A DNA stretch of 60,229 nucleotides, taken from NCBI GenBank assembly GCA_018268775.1, contig JAFDVV010000002.1:1-60229 (forward strand), in the 5' to 3' direction. The stretch is from Acidobacteriota bacterium (GTDB lineage Bacteria > Acidobacteriota > Terriglobia > Terriglobales > Acidobacteriaceae). The notes beneath the pieces were generated by a model. The model was not told the origin of the DNA and made no database searches. It was given only the letters and a program-made list of their open reading frames with translations. Below, in pieces: positions 36,286-44,917 of the stretch. The position numbers and the translations under genes were made by a program. Positions within the stretch are counted from its first letter, which is position 1; the number at the start of each line of letters is the position of its first letter.

Positions 36286-36858
36286 CTAGTTCTTCTGAGA
36301 GTGGGTATTGGCTCTGAGAACTGCGAGGGCGTCTACCGGCGTCGTCTGATCGCTCGACGTGCGCCCGGTATGCGCGAAGATCACAAAACCTCCCCTGGCG
36401 AGCAGGAACGTGCTGGGATAGGCCGTCTGGTTGGCGTCGTTCCACCGTAGACCGTATTGGTTTGTGAAGTGGTAGTCGGGGTCCAGAAGGACGCGGACGT
36501 TGGCTGGCAGGGCAGTGTTCCCGATCATCTGATTGGCGTCGTCGACCAGGTTTTTGCCGTCGGCGCCGGGATAGATAAAGAGCACCTGTGCGCCCAGCGA
36601 GGCAAACTGCGCGGCGGCCTGCTGGTAGCTCTGGAACTGTAGCTGTGAAAATGGGCACTGGTAGCCAGGGTAGCCGCGAAGCACGATCAGGACGACGCTG
36701 CCTGAAGCGTTCAGCGAGGAGAGCGTAACCTGCTCACCGGCAGGCGTGGAAAGCGTGAAGTCCGGAGCGCTCTGCCCGACGCCCGGAGTCGCGGCGACGG
36801 AGGAAAGCGAGACAGCGAGCAGAAGGACGGGGAGGAGGAACAATCTGCGCTTGCTCAT
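36286..36858 (-). CDS. Exported AhpC/TSA-type peroxiredoxin-like protein
   Basis: A 190-residue thioredoxin-fold protein. A signal peptide (KRRLFLLPVLLLAVSLSSVAA) points to the periplasm. VGQSAPDFTLSTPAGEQVTLSSL begins the redoxin domain and RGYPGYQCPFSQLQFQSY carries the candidate peroxidatic Cys; the second position of the CPxC-type motif is Ser, so only one Cys is available. NQTAYPSTFLLARGGFVIF holds the cis-Pro. It would be a one-Cys peroxidase or bacterioferritin-comigratory-like protein. ATG 36858 is preferred because it gives the signal peptide. A terminator follows. Confidence 0.82.
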   Translation of the reverse strand: MSKRRLFLLPVLLLAVSLSSVAATPGVGQSAPDFTLSTPAGEQVTLSSLNASGSVVLIVLRGYPGYQCPFSQLQFQSYQQAAAQFASLGAQVLFIYPGADGKNLVDDANQMIGNTALPANVRVLLDPDYHFTNQYGLRWNDANQTAYPSTFLLARGGFVIFAHTGRTSSDQTTPVDALAVLRANTHSQKN

Positions 36859-36974
36859 GTGCCAGATTATGAAAGCTGGGAAGCCGCGCAGTAATACCAC
36901 TTTGGGGGCACGCCAGAAGGTTACGATTGGCGTAAGTGTTGCTGGAAGACGGTTTGGGCTTTCCCCTGAAAGCG

Positions 36975-37763
36975 TTACCCGCGATCGCCGCGACCGGTGT
37001 AGCGGTAGATGGTGCAGAGTTCGTCGCCGGTCGAACCGTATTCTTCCTGTTGCGCGATGGCCTCAAGATCGGCTGCGTGGTCTTCGGGGGTCATCGGCAC
37101 GGGGCCCTGCCAGAGCAGAGTGAAGGCGGGGTGCCGGTTGAACGTGGCCGCGTGTTCGGCGTTCACGTAGAGCACATCCAGCGTTCCTGGCCGTTTGGCG
37201 AAGGCCGATTCGATGCGGCGGAGGAAGACCCTGAGCACAGGCGCCTCAAACGGATGAAAGAGAAAGACCAGTACTGGCGTCGATGGCAGCTCAAAGCTGA
37301 GCGCATCTTCATGGACGATCTGGATTGGCGCGACGGCAGGGGATGTCGGATCGCCCTTGTGGGCACGTGCCCAAAGATTTGCGTTTGCCTGAGCGATGGA
37401 GGCCATGGCGGCGTTCAGCTCAACACCGATCACCTTGCGAAAGGGAAACTCGCTGGCCAGCATGGTGGCTCGACCTTTGCCGGCTCCAATGTCGAGAAAG
37501 ATGTAGTCGGTGATGTGGTGTGGTGGAGCGGTCGTAAGCCAACGCTCGACCAGAGCGCGCAGGATGGAGGGAGCGACGCCGTAGTACGCTGTCACGTGCT
37601 CGTCGTTCTCATGGCCGGTGATCAGATCGCTCGCAGGAACAAGCCCGCTGGTGTCGGTGCCGTGAATCTGGTCGAAGGGATGGAGCGGCGTTGCGGTGGC
37701 CTTGAGCAGATCGCGCGGCCGTATCGGCTGGACTTTTTTGCTTTTTGCCTTCGGCTTCGACAT
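36975..37763 (-). CDS. Class I SAM-dependent methyltransferase
   Basis: A 262-residue protein with a Lys-rich head. Motif I is YIFLDIGAGKGRATMLASEF, the acidic residue after strand 2 is in VIGVELNAAM, and PVLVFLFHPFEAPVLRVFL takes the place of motif IV. The GAGKGRA form and the preceding YYGVAPSILRALVE are shared with a small group of uncharacterised methyltransferases. The ATG at 37763 lies two bases after the stop of the MIP18-like gene, indicating an operon with that gene and the polyprenyl synthase. Substrate unknown. Confidence 0.8.
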   Translation of the reverse strand: MSKPKAKSKKVQPIRPRDLLKATATPLHPFDQIHGTDTSGLVPASDLITGHENDEHVTAYYGVAPSILRALVERWLTTAPPHHITDYIFLDIGAGKGRATMLASEFPFRKVIGVELNAAMASIAQANANLWARAHKGDPTSPAVAPIQIVHEDALSFELPSTPVLVFLFHPFEAPVLRVFLRRIESAFAKRPGTLDVLYVNAEHAATFNRHPAFTLLWQGPVPMTPEDHAADLEAIAQQEEYGSTGDELCTIYRYTGRGDRG

Positions 37764-37765
37764 GG

Positions 37766-38158
37766 CTAGCGTATCTGTACCAGGTTGGGGTTGCCGTCTA
37801 GGCCCAACGCGCGGCGACCTGCCAAAGTCATTTGAAGAGGAGACCACGCTGGCTCCGTAACCATGACAACCTCTGTGTCGCCAGCTTCCTCCAGACCGGC
37901 GAGGCGGTTGCGAATCTGCGCTGTCACCTGCGCCGCGGCCTCGTCGGTCGGGCTGGTGAGGGTGAACTCTACGCGAATGCGATGCTTCTGCGGGACACCC
38001 GGAATTCCAGCGCCAGGAGCTTCAGGATCGGGAGCGACCGAGATGGCGCGGACGAGTCCGAGGTCGACGATGTTGCAGGGTAGAGCGGGATCGTAGCAGT
38101 CACGGAGCGCTCGAAGAATGTCATTTTCTGTGAACATCGTTGAACTGATGATAGACAT
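37766..38158 (-). CDS. MIP18 family (DUF59) iron-sulfur assembly-like protein
   Basis: A 130-residue protein with the DUF59 fold: ENDILRALRDCYDPALPCNIVDLGLVRAI is the usual DPExPxNIVdLGLV signature, and VMVTEPAWSPLQMT matches the conserved region before the C-terminus. The Cys of the family's TxPxCP motif is replaced (FTLTSPTDEAAAQV), while two Cys sit in the first motif. SufT/PaaD-type relatives mature Fe-S proteins. It starts 5 bases after the polyprenyl synthase stop (38164). MFTEND (38137) is an alternative start. Confidence 0.78.
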   Translation of the reverse strand: MSIISSTMFTENDILRALRDCYDPALPCNIVDLGLVRAISVAPDPEAPGAGIPGVPQKHRIRVEFTLTSPTDEAAAQVTAQIRNRLAGLEEAGDTEVVMVTEPAWSPLQMTLAGRRALGLDGNPNLVQIR

Positions 38159-38163
38159 CGCGA

Positions 38164-39102
38164 TCAGTGCTTGCGTTCGACCAGATAGCTGGCCAGCGCC
38201 TTGAGCGGACCGGCGGCCTCACCGAAGGGTTCGAGAGCGGCGAAGGCGTCGGCGATCAGCTCTTCCGCGTCCTTGATGGATTGGTCAATGCCGTAGACTG
38301 CGGGCCAGGTGGCCTTGATGCTGGCGGTGTCCTTGCCGGCGGTCTTGCCCAGCTCTTCGGAGCTTTGCGTCATGTCGAGCACGTCGTCGACGATCTGGAA
38401 GGCAAGCCCGGCCTTTTCGCCGAAGGTGCGCAGGCGTCCGATGGTGTCGGCGTGGAAGTCGTGGTCGATGTGGGCCAGCCCATAGATGCCGCCGGAGACG
38501 ATGCTGGTGGTGATGAGCGCTCCGGTCTTGGCGCGGTGGATGGCCTCGACCAGTTCGGCTGTGGGCTGCTTGCCCTCGGACTCGATATCGACCACCTGCC
38601 CTCCGATCATGCCGGGGGGAAGCGGGCCGTTGGCGCCAACCCCGGTGCCGATGGCGAGCGCGATCTCGCGCACGATGGAGACGGTGGTGGACGGAGGCGT
38701 GGGCAGCGCGGCCAGCGTCTGGAAGGCCAGCGTCTGCAAGGCGTCGCCCGCGAGGATGGCGATGGCTTCGCCGAAGACGACGTGGCAGGTGGGCTTGCCG
38801 CGGCGCAGGTCGTCGTTGTCGAGCGCGGGCAGGTCGTCGTGGATGAGCGAGTAGGTGTGGACCATCTCGAGCGCAGAGCCGAGGTCCGCTGCTCCTGCCG
38901 GAACTTCGCCTGTGCCTGAGGTCATGCGTGCTGCCTCCATTGCGAGTATGGGGCGCAGGCGCTTGCCGCCGGCAAAGATGCTGTGCCGCATGGCGCGATG
39001 GATCGAGTGCGGCGCGGTATCGGGCGACGGGAGAAGGCGTTCAAGAGCGGCGTCGGTGACTTCGACGCCGGTGCGGAGCAGGTCCTGTACGGAGACGTTC
39101 AT
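38164..39102 (-). CDS. ispA: Short-chain polyprenyl diphosphate synthase (FPP/GGPP type)
   Basis: A 312-residue prenyltransferase that condenses isopentenyl diphosphate with allylic diphosphates. The first Asp-rich motif is SLIHDDLPALDNDDLRRGK, a DDxxxxD form with the two-residue insertion of bacterial FPP/GGPP synthases. GGKRLRPIL and FQIVDDVLDMTQ are the other signature regions. The hydrophobic MVHTYS before the motif suggests a C15-C20 product. It is the first gene of a minus-strand run that includes the DUF59 and methyltransferase genes; the isoprenoid gene dxr lies 8 kb away. Confidence 0.92.
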   Translation of the reverse strand: MNVSVQDLLRTGVEVTDAALERLLPSPDTAPHSIHRAMRHSIFAGGKRLRPILAMEAARMTSGTGEVPAGAADLGSALEMVHTYSLIHDDLPALDNDDLRRGKPTCHVVFGEAIAILAGDALQTLAFQTLAALPTPPSTTVSIVREIALAIGTGVGANGPLPPGMIGGQVVDIESEGKQPTAELVEAIHRAKTGALITTSIVSGGIYGLAHIDHDFHADTIGRLRTFGEKAGLAFQIVDDVLDMTQSSEELGKTAGKDTASIKATWPAVYGIDQSIKDAEELIADAFAALEPFGEAAGPLKALASYLVERKH

Positions 39103-39141
39103 CTGATGTCGATGATAAATCAGCGCGAAGGGCGAGCGGCT

Positions 39142-40941
39142 TCACTCCTGCTCTTTCAAGCCGTTGCGAACGAGCAGAGCGGTAAAGCAGAACAACGAGA
39201 GCGCACTGATCAGGTAGCCAAAATTCTGGTCGGCCGGCGCGATGTATGCGATATCGACGTGGGAGGCCCCGGAGGGAAGCGGGATGGCGATGAGGCCGTC
39301 GTCGCGCCGGAGACGTGTGCCGGCGGGCGAGCCGTTCAGCGTGATGCGCCATGCCGGGTAGTCGCGCAGGTTGAGAATGAGCGTCTGCGGCGCTGCGGAA
39401 ATGAGATCGAGCTGTCGCGGCGCAGGACCTGGTACCGCACCCCTTGGTGGAGAAGAGCCCGCATCCAGGCTGAGCCAGTAGCCGGGGTTGGCATCGCCAA
39501 GCGCATCGTTGTCGGCGGTGATGGGCGTGTACTCGTCGGTGGGGTCGGTGCCGGGGTTGGACAAGTGGAAGACGGCGAGGCGAGCGGGTAGAGTGTCTTC
39601 GGGATAGCAGCGCTGCTGAAATCGGAGATTGGCGGGGACGGCAAAGAGTGCTGCCGCGATCAGTACGCAGGCGGCCGCATGTGACGGCTTCAGCGTAAGG
39701 CGAGACAGCGCAACGGCGAGCAAAAGCGCGAAGATGGCCGCGAGGATGGCGACAAGCCGCCAGGGAAACTGTAGAAAGCGCATCTCGGGGAGATGGATCC
39801 AGAAGAATGCCGACAGCGGCGTGAGCATGAAGACGATCGCAAGCGTGAGGATGGCCAGACAGAACGAGAGATGGACGGGAGCGGTCGTGCTCTCGCGCGA
39901 TGTCCCACTCATGCGATGAAGCCGCATGAATGGGGCACCCGATTCGGTGGTGGTTCTTCGGTCGCTGAAATAGATGAACGTGAGCGTGGCGGCAGTCAGA
40001 GCGATGATGATGACGGCAACGACGGACGCGGTACGCAGGACGGCGTCGTGCTGGGGATCGGCGGTGTGGTGAAAGAGAAAGTTGCCCTGCGGCCGCAGGC
40101 TGGGAAGGACAGCGAAGGCGATCTGGACAAAGCGCCGTTCGTATGCGGCGGGAAGGATGTAAAAGGCAGCGAGGCCAAGTCCCAGCGCCGTGCCGGCAGC
40201 GGTTTTGACGGTGAGGTCGAGCCGATTCCTTCCGGCCTCTCGCGAAGTGTTGTCACTGGCTGCGGGAGCGCTTTCGCGCGATGTCCCACCCATGCGACGA
40301 AGCCGCATGAACGGGGCGCCCGATTCTGAGAATGAGAGAACGAGCCGGACTGTTGCGAGCAATGCAAGAGCGTAGCACCCCATAACGGCGGCAGGTGCGT
40401 TGGTGAGCCACAGCAGCGCGACCGGAACGGCGATGCGCGGGATGGTGACGTGCTGCCGCAGAATCGCATCAAGCAGAAGCGGGATCCAGGCAGCGGCGAG
40501 AAGCTCCGCATAGGCGCTTCGCTCGTATGCCGTGTAGAGTGTGTAAGGGTTTGCGATGTAGATCGCCGCTGCGATCAGCGCGGCGTTTGGGGTCGTGAAG
40601 CTGCGCGCCGCATAGTTGAGCGCGAGGCCGGCCGCTGTGAGGCACATCCAGACATAGACGATTGGGGTCCACGCCCAGGGCATGATAAGGCCGAGCGTCC
40701 CGCCAATTGCCCACGAGAGCGGGGGATAGAAGACGAAGCGCGGCTCGCCTGCATTCCACGCGGGAGTGAAGGCCCAGTGCGGATGGATCGTGCCATGCGC
40801 GAACTGCCGGGCGGCTTCAAACCAACTGACGATGTGGAAGTCGAAGTCGTGACCGCAGGAGCATCCGCGAACGATAAGCGGAAGCACGGCGATGAATGCC
40901 GCGATCGGAAGCAGGATGTACGGTCGTCGGTCTCGCGGCAT
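39142..40941 (-). CDS. Large polytopic membrane protein carrying two translated repeats
   Basis: A 599-residue protein with ~12 membrane helices. The opening resembles GT-C membrane glycosyltransferases: CGHDFDFHIVSWFEAARQF, then FYPPLSWAIGG and AYERSAYAELLAAAWIPLLL. The C-terminal ~130 residues are a non-membrane domain. Two hydrophilic inserts, ESGAPFMRLRRMGGTSRES and ESGAPFMRLHRMSGTSRES, are translations of a 59-bp palindromic repeat. No known enzyme motif is sure; a polyprenyl-sugar-using transferase is likely. ATG 40941 follows a seven-base tandem array directly; a longer in-frame region upstream is not membrane-like. Confidence 0.75.
   Translation of the reverse strand: MPRDRRPYILLPIAAFIAVLPLIVRGCSCGHDFDFHIVSWFEAARQFAHGTIHPHWAFTPAWNAGEPRFVFYPPLSWAIGGTLGLIMPWAWTPIVYVWMCLTAAGLALNYAARSFTTPNAALIAAAIYIANPYTLYTAYERSAYAELLAAAWIPLLLDAILRQHVTIPRIAVPVALLWLTNAPAAVMGCYALALLATVRLVLSFSESGAPFMRLRRMGGTSRESAPAASDNTSREAGRNRLDLTVKTAAGTALGLGLAAFYILPAAYERRFVQIAFAVLPSLRPQGNFLFHHTADPQHDAVLRTASVVAVIIIALTAATLTFIYFSDRRTTTESGAPFMRLHRMSGTSRESTTAPVHLSFCLAILTLAIVFMLTPLSAFFWIHLPEMRFLQFPWRLVAILAAIFALLLAVALSRLTLKPSHAAACVLIAAALFAVPANLRFQQRCYPEDTLPARLAVFHLSNPGTDPTDEYTPITADNDALGDANPGYWLSLDAGSSPPRGAVPGPAPRQLDLISAAPQTLILNLRDYPAWRITLNGSPAGTRLRRDDGLIAIPLPSGASHVDIAYIAPADQNFGYLISALSLFCFTALLVRNGLKEQE
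39887..39945. repeat. 59-bp palindromic repeat inside a gene, copy 1
   Basis: The unit matches 40268-40326 at 53 of 59 positions. Its core CCCACTCATGCG / CGCATGAATGGG forms a 12-bp stem with one mismatch and a 7-base loop. It lies in frame in the membrane-protein gene. Confidence 0.85.
40268..40326. repeat. 59-bp palindromic repeat inside a gene, copy 2
   Basis: This is the second copy, exactly 381 bases (127 codons) from the first and in the same reading frame. Its stem is less perfect (9 of 12). Confidence 0.85.
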
Positions 40942-40943
40942 GG

Positions 40944-40971
40944 GTACAGAGTACAGAGTACAGGGAGCAGG
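40944..40971. repeat. Seven-base tandem array at a start codon
   Basis: Plus-strand units GTACAGA, GTACAGA, GTACAGG and GAGCAGG follow one another, ending two bases before the start codon (40941) of the minus-strand membrane protein. The last unit is close to the CAGGGAA/CAGGGAG units at 51978 and 55326. Confidence 0.75.
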
Positions 40972-41094
40972 GATGAGAGAGTAGGAAGCGCTCCGGTTGA
41001 TATACGTCGATGGCACCAACGGAAATGCCGGTACAGTCTGGCACGAAGAGTTGAAGATTTGTTTTACTGAAGGTCGAGGAGAGGAGGGCGGTCT

Positions 41095-42699
41095 TTGGAG
41101 TCTGCAGCGAGTCTCCATGCAATTGAACGGGTCGTGCTTCTGCTGCTGGTGATGGTCGCCGCGTTTGCGGTCATCGCGCACCGGCTGAAGACGCCTTATC
41201 CGATCGTGCTTGTGCTGGCGGGGCTTTTCCTCAGCTTCATGCCGCACATGCCGCGCATCCCTCTCAACCCGAACTTTGTCTTTGTCATCTTTCTTCCGCC
41301 GCTACTGTATTCGGCGGCGTGGACGGTCTCGTGGCGGGACTTCCGGCGCAACCTTCTGATCATCTCGCTGCTCGCGGTGGGGCTGGTTGGCTTCACGGTG
41401 TGGGGTGTTGCCCTCTTCTCCGACCACTTCATTACGGCGCTCGACTGGAAGGCCGGTTTTTTGCTCGGCGCTGTGCTGTCGACGACCGATGCCATTGCAG
41501 CGACGTCGGTCGCGAAGTCGCTTGGCTTGCCTCGGCGCATCGTCGACATCCTTGAAGGCGAAAGCCTGTTGAACGACGCGACGGGCCTGCTTGCGTTGGA
41601 GTTTGGACTGCGACTGCTGGAGCGGGGCGATCTGCCGACGGTGGAAGCCGGACTGGCGCGGCTGGTCTACCTGATCGTAGGTGGACTTGCGATAGGCCTG
41701 CTGATCGGCGTTGTGGTGGGATGGTTTGAGAAGTTTGTCGACAATGGCCCGGTCGAACTGGTCCTGAGTCTGATCGTTCCCTATGCAGCGTATCTAGCAG
41801 GCGAAGAGGCCAAGGCCTCCGGTGTGCTTGCCGTCGTTGCCTGCGGACTTTACCTCAGCCGCCAGAGCGCGCGCATCTTTTCGCCCAATGTGCGAATTCA
41901 GATCTGGACGGCATGGGGGGCGATGACATTTGCCTTGAATGGCATCGTCTTTTTGCTCATTGGATTGCAGATGCCTTATGTGTTGGCGAGCATTCATGGC
42001 GGCTACAAGATGTCGACGCTGCTTGAGTATGGCGCGGTCTTCAGCGCGATCCTGATTGCGCTGCGTATGATCTGGGTCGCTCCGGCTGTGTGGCTGACGA
42101 ACTTTGTGCACAAGCTGAAGGAACGCAAGGAACATATTTCACAGCGGGAGACCTTTGTCATTGGTTGGACAGGGATGCGCGGCGTTATCGCTCTCGCGGC
42201 AGCGGTGTCGGTGCCCGAGATGGTCAACGGCGTGGAGTTTGGCGCGCGGAACCTGATCATCTTCCTGACGTTTTCAGTGATCCTTGTCACACTGGTGCTG
42301 CAGGGGCTGACGCTGCCATCGGTCATCCGCGCCCTTGGCCTTGCGGGAGAGACCGGCATGGAGCCCGAAGAGCGCGAAGCGCGACATCTGGCCTTGAAAG
42401 AGGCGCTCGACTACCTGGAGCAGGGCCGCGAAGGTAAATGCGAGGCATATATGCACGCATACGACGACCTGATCGATCGTTATGAACATCGCCTGGCTGA
42501 ACTGCTGGAAGACGAGTCGGAGCACGGCGTGACGAAATCGCAGGTTTATCAGGAGCTGGTGCGGGCCGCGCGCGGCGCGCTCGAGGCCGAGCGCACGACG
42601 ATCATCCGTCTGCGCGATGAAGGTGCAATCTCCGACGACGTGCTGCGCAAGATGGAGCGCGTGCTCGACCTGGAAGAGAGCAAGTACCAGCTTGGCTAG
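41095..42699 (+). CDS. CPA1 family Na+/H+ antiporter
   Basis: A 534-residue protein with ~12 membrane helices. LGAVLSTTDAIAATSVAKSLGLP and ILEGESLLNDATGLLALEFGL are the ion-binding core helices (ND motif) of NhaP/NHE-type exchangers, and VIGWTGMRGVIALAAAVSVP is the conserved GMRG segment. A ~110-residue cytoplasmic helical tail (Glu/Arg-rich) follows, possibly regulatory. The start is TTG 41095 with GGAGGG 6 bases upstream. It converges on the CPBP gene with a 4-base overlap of the ends. Confidence 0.92.
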   Translation: MESAASLHAIERVVLLLLVMVAAFAVIAHRLKTPYPIVLVLAGLFLSFMPHMPRIPLNPNFVFVIFLPPLLYSAAWTVSWRDFRRNLLIISLLAVGLVGFTVWGVALFSDHFITALDWKAGFLLGAVLSTTDAIAATSVAKSLGLPRRIVDILEGESLLNDATGLLALEFGLRLLERGDLPTVEAGLARLVYLIVGGLAIGLLIGVVVGWFEKFVDNGPVELVLSLIVPYAAYLAGEEAKASGVLAVVACGLYLSRQSARIFSPNVRIQIWTAWGAMTFALNGIVFLLIGLQMPYVLASIHGGYKMSTLLEYGAVFSAILIALRMIWVAPAVWLTNFVHKLKERKEHISQRETFVIGWTGMRGVIALAAAVSVPEMVNGVEFGARNLIIFLTFSVILVTLVLQGLTLPSVIRALGLAGETGMEPEEREARHLALKEALDYLEQGREGKCEAYMHAYDDLIDRYEHRLAELLEDESEHGVTKSQVYQELVRAARGALEAERTTIIRLRDEGAISDDVLRKMERVLDLEESKYQLG

Positions 42700-43727
42700 C
42701 TGAGCGCAATGCCGTCATCGTCAGAGACTGCTTGCAGCGGCACTGGCATCCTGCTTGCGTAGCCGGACGCGCTGCGTGGCTGGGTAAAGTGAACGAACAG
42801 CACCAGCGACGCAAGCATGAGAAGGCAGTAAACGCTTCCTTCAGGCCCGGTGGTTCCACCACTCAAAAGCGGCGCGCCCACGGGGTGCGTCTCCAGCAGG
42901 CGATGGCCGACGAAGGTACCGCTGTCGGCGACCCCGAAGAGGAACGACTGGCCGTAGTCCCATGCGGCGTGCAGGCCGATGGCCCACCAGAGCGAACCCG
43001 TGCGCCACAGGCTGAAGCAGAAGAGCAGCGAGGCCAGACCTGCGCAGATGAGCCCGGCGGGAGATTCGCCGGGGTTGGAGCCATGCACCGCCCCGAAGCC
43101 GAATGAGACCAGAACGGCGGCAGTCCAGAAGCCGAAGGCGCGTGGATCGAGTCTGCGCGAGATCATCGGTGCAAGTCCAGCGAACCCGCGGGCCAGCGTG
43201 TATTGCAGAAAGCCACGGAAGAGGTACTCCTCGAAGAAGCCGATGGCGAGGAAGCCGGGAATCCAGAGCAGAGCGTAACGGAAGATGTCGGCACCGAAGA
43301 GAAGCTGCCGGTCGACCACCAGCAAACCTCCCTTCAGAAGCCCGAGGATGAGCAGGGAGATTGCCGTCAGTCCCACGATTGCGCCCGACAGCAGGCGGCT
43401 GAGCTTCCTGTTGTCGCCCAGGCCGTAGATCGCCATGGGGCGGTCCTCGATCTTTGCCATCACCCACGTGACCAGTACGGCAATCAGGAAGCCCGAGGTC
43501 TCAAGCACGAAGACTGGCAGCGGCCCAGGAGCGTGTTCCATCGCATGTGGTGAGACAAGGCGCGATGCCTGCAATACACCGTTCATGCACTTGAAAAAGA
43601 CGATGACCATGACGAGGGCGATCGCCACGCTCCACCCGGCGCGAAGGCCATAGGGGCCGAAGAAGATGGGCGGCTGCTCGCTGTGCGCGGCAGGGCGCTC
43701 CGGGGTGACAGGAAGATCGTCGTGCAA
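42696..43727 (-). CDS. CPBP (CAAX-type) intramembrane metalloprotease family protein
   Basis: A 343-residue polytopic protein. The catalytic EExxxR motif is FFEEYLFRGFLQY, and the further conserved His residues are in FGFGAVHGSNPGESPAG and ALGLHAAWDYGQS-like IGLHAAWDYG. Members are membrane peptidases used in bacteriocin immunity and prenyl-protein processing; targets here are unknown. The start is uncertain: TTG 43727 has GAGG upstream and gives a short cytoplasmic head before the first helix, while longer frames run into the divergent gene. The end overlaps the antiporter by four bases. Confidence 0.85.
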   Translation of the reverse strand: MHDDLPVTPERPAAHSEQPPIFFGPYGLRAGWSVAIALVMVIVFFKCMNGVLQASRLVSPHAMEHAPGPLPVFVLETSGFLIAVLVTWVMAKIEDRPMAIYGLGDNRKLSRLLSGAIVGLTAISLLILGLLKGGLLVVDRQLLFGADIFRYALLWIPGFLAIGFFEEYLFRGFLQYTLARGFAGLAPMISRRLDPRAFGFWTAAVLVSFGFGAVHGSNPGESPAGLICAGLASLLFCFSLWRTGSLWWAIGLHAAWDYGQSFLFGVADSGTFVGHRLLETHPVGAPLLSGGTTGPEGSVYCLLMLASLVLFVHFTQPRSASGYASRMPVPLQAVSDDDGIALS

Positions 43728-43814
43728 GCGGGGCCTCGTGGCGAGCGTTATCGCCGTCTGTCTGTGAGCATATACGAGTACGCCGCGACGCCGGTTCGGC
43801 TTGGCGATGACAGA

Positions 43815-44867
43815 ATGTGCGGATATGCTAGAGGCTTCGAGCGTTGCACGGCAGACGCCCGCCGATGGGAGCTTCAGGGTTTGGATTGCAGGATTTTCTA
43901 TCACGACAAGTGCTTTGACGGGGCCTGCTCGGCCTCGCTGTTTACGCGTTTTCACCGCGAATGCATCAAGACGGCCTCGGCGTTTTCGTACCACGGCCTG
44001 GTGCATCGCGCAGGGGCGCTGTTCGATGAGAAGGACTTTATCGACGGCGAAAATGCGATCGTCGACTTCAAGTACACACCTTCGAAGAAGGTGACATGGT
44101 GGTTTGACCACCATCTGAGCGCGTTTCTGACTCCCGAGGACCAGGCCGATTTCGAGCGTGGCCAGGATGGCCCGCAGTCGATGCGGAAGTTCTATGACGC
44201 CAGCTACACCTCGTGCACTGGCCTGATTATGGACGTCGCCGCGCAGAAGTTCGGCTTCAGAACGCAGGAGCTTGAGGAACTGCGTTACTGGGCCGACATC
44301 GTCGACGGAGCGAAGTATGAGAGCGCGAAGGCCGCCGTTGAGATGGCCGCTCCCGCGATGAAGCTGACCGCGGTCATCGAGAGCACGCAGGACGACACGC
44401 TCGTGAAACGCCTGATTCCTCTGTTGACGGAGATGTCTCTGCAAGAGGTGCTCGATCGGCCGTTTGTGCAGGAGCTGCTGGGGCCGCTGATGGAGCGCCA
44501 CTGGACTGGGCTTGAGCTGATTCGCTCCCGGGCATCCATCGATAAGGGCGTGATCGTCTTCGACATTACCGACCACCCGACCGAGGGTTACAACAAGTTC
44601 ATCCCCTACTATTTGTTTCCCGGCGGCACGTACAACGTTGGCTTAAGCAAGTCGTCGTTTAGAACGAAGGTGGCCGTAGGGACGAATCCCTGGACGAAGT
44701 TGCCAGCGGAGAAGCTGGCCAATTTGGCGGACATCTGTGAGCGTTACGGGGGCGGAGGACACGCCCGCGTTGGTGCGGTAAGCTTCCCGCCCGACCGCGA
44801 AGACGACGCCAGCAAGGCCGCCCGAGAGATAGCCGCCGAGTTGAGAGCAAGAGAAACAACGGCCTGA
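43815..44867 (+). CDS. DHH family phosphoesterase
   Basis: A ~350-residue protein. CRIFYHDKCFDGACSASLF carries the first metal-binding Asp/His motif, AIVDFKYTPSKKVTWWFDHHLSAF contains the DHH, and the C-terminal ICERYGGGGHARVGAVSFP is the GGGH nucleic-acid/substrate-binding signature (DHHA1). Relatives include RecJ and oligoribonucleases (NrnA). ATG 43815 is the best-placed start, but a TTG near 43880, just before the first motif, would fit the family's usual N-terminus. Divergent from the CPBP gene. Confidence 0.85.
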   Translation: MCGYARGFERCTADARRWELQGLDCRIFYHDKCFDGACSASLFTRFHRECIKTASAFSYHGLVHRAGALFDEKDFIDGENAIVDFKYTPSKKVTWWFDHHLSAFLTPEDQADFERGQDGPQSMRKFYDASYTSCTGLIMDVAAQKFGFRTQELEELRYWADIVDGAKYESAKAAVEMAAPAMKLTAVIESTQDDTLVKRLIPLLTEMSLQEVLDRPFVQELLGPLMERHWTGLELIRSRASIDKGVIVFDITDHPTEGYNKFIPYYLFPGGTYNVGLSKSSFRTKVAVGTNPWTKLPAEKLANLADICERYGGGGHARVGAVSFPPDREDDASKAAREIAAELRARETTA

Positions 44868-44917
44868 GCAACCGCAGCGGTATTCAAAGCCTCTCAAAGC
44901 GATAGAGGGCTTGTGCA

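Noticed and set aside
42696..44576. Very long version of the CPBP gene reaching into the DHH gene
   Set aside because: The upstream extension is antisense to the DHH coding sequence and has no membrane-like or conserved segments, so a start near 43727 is preferred.
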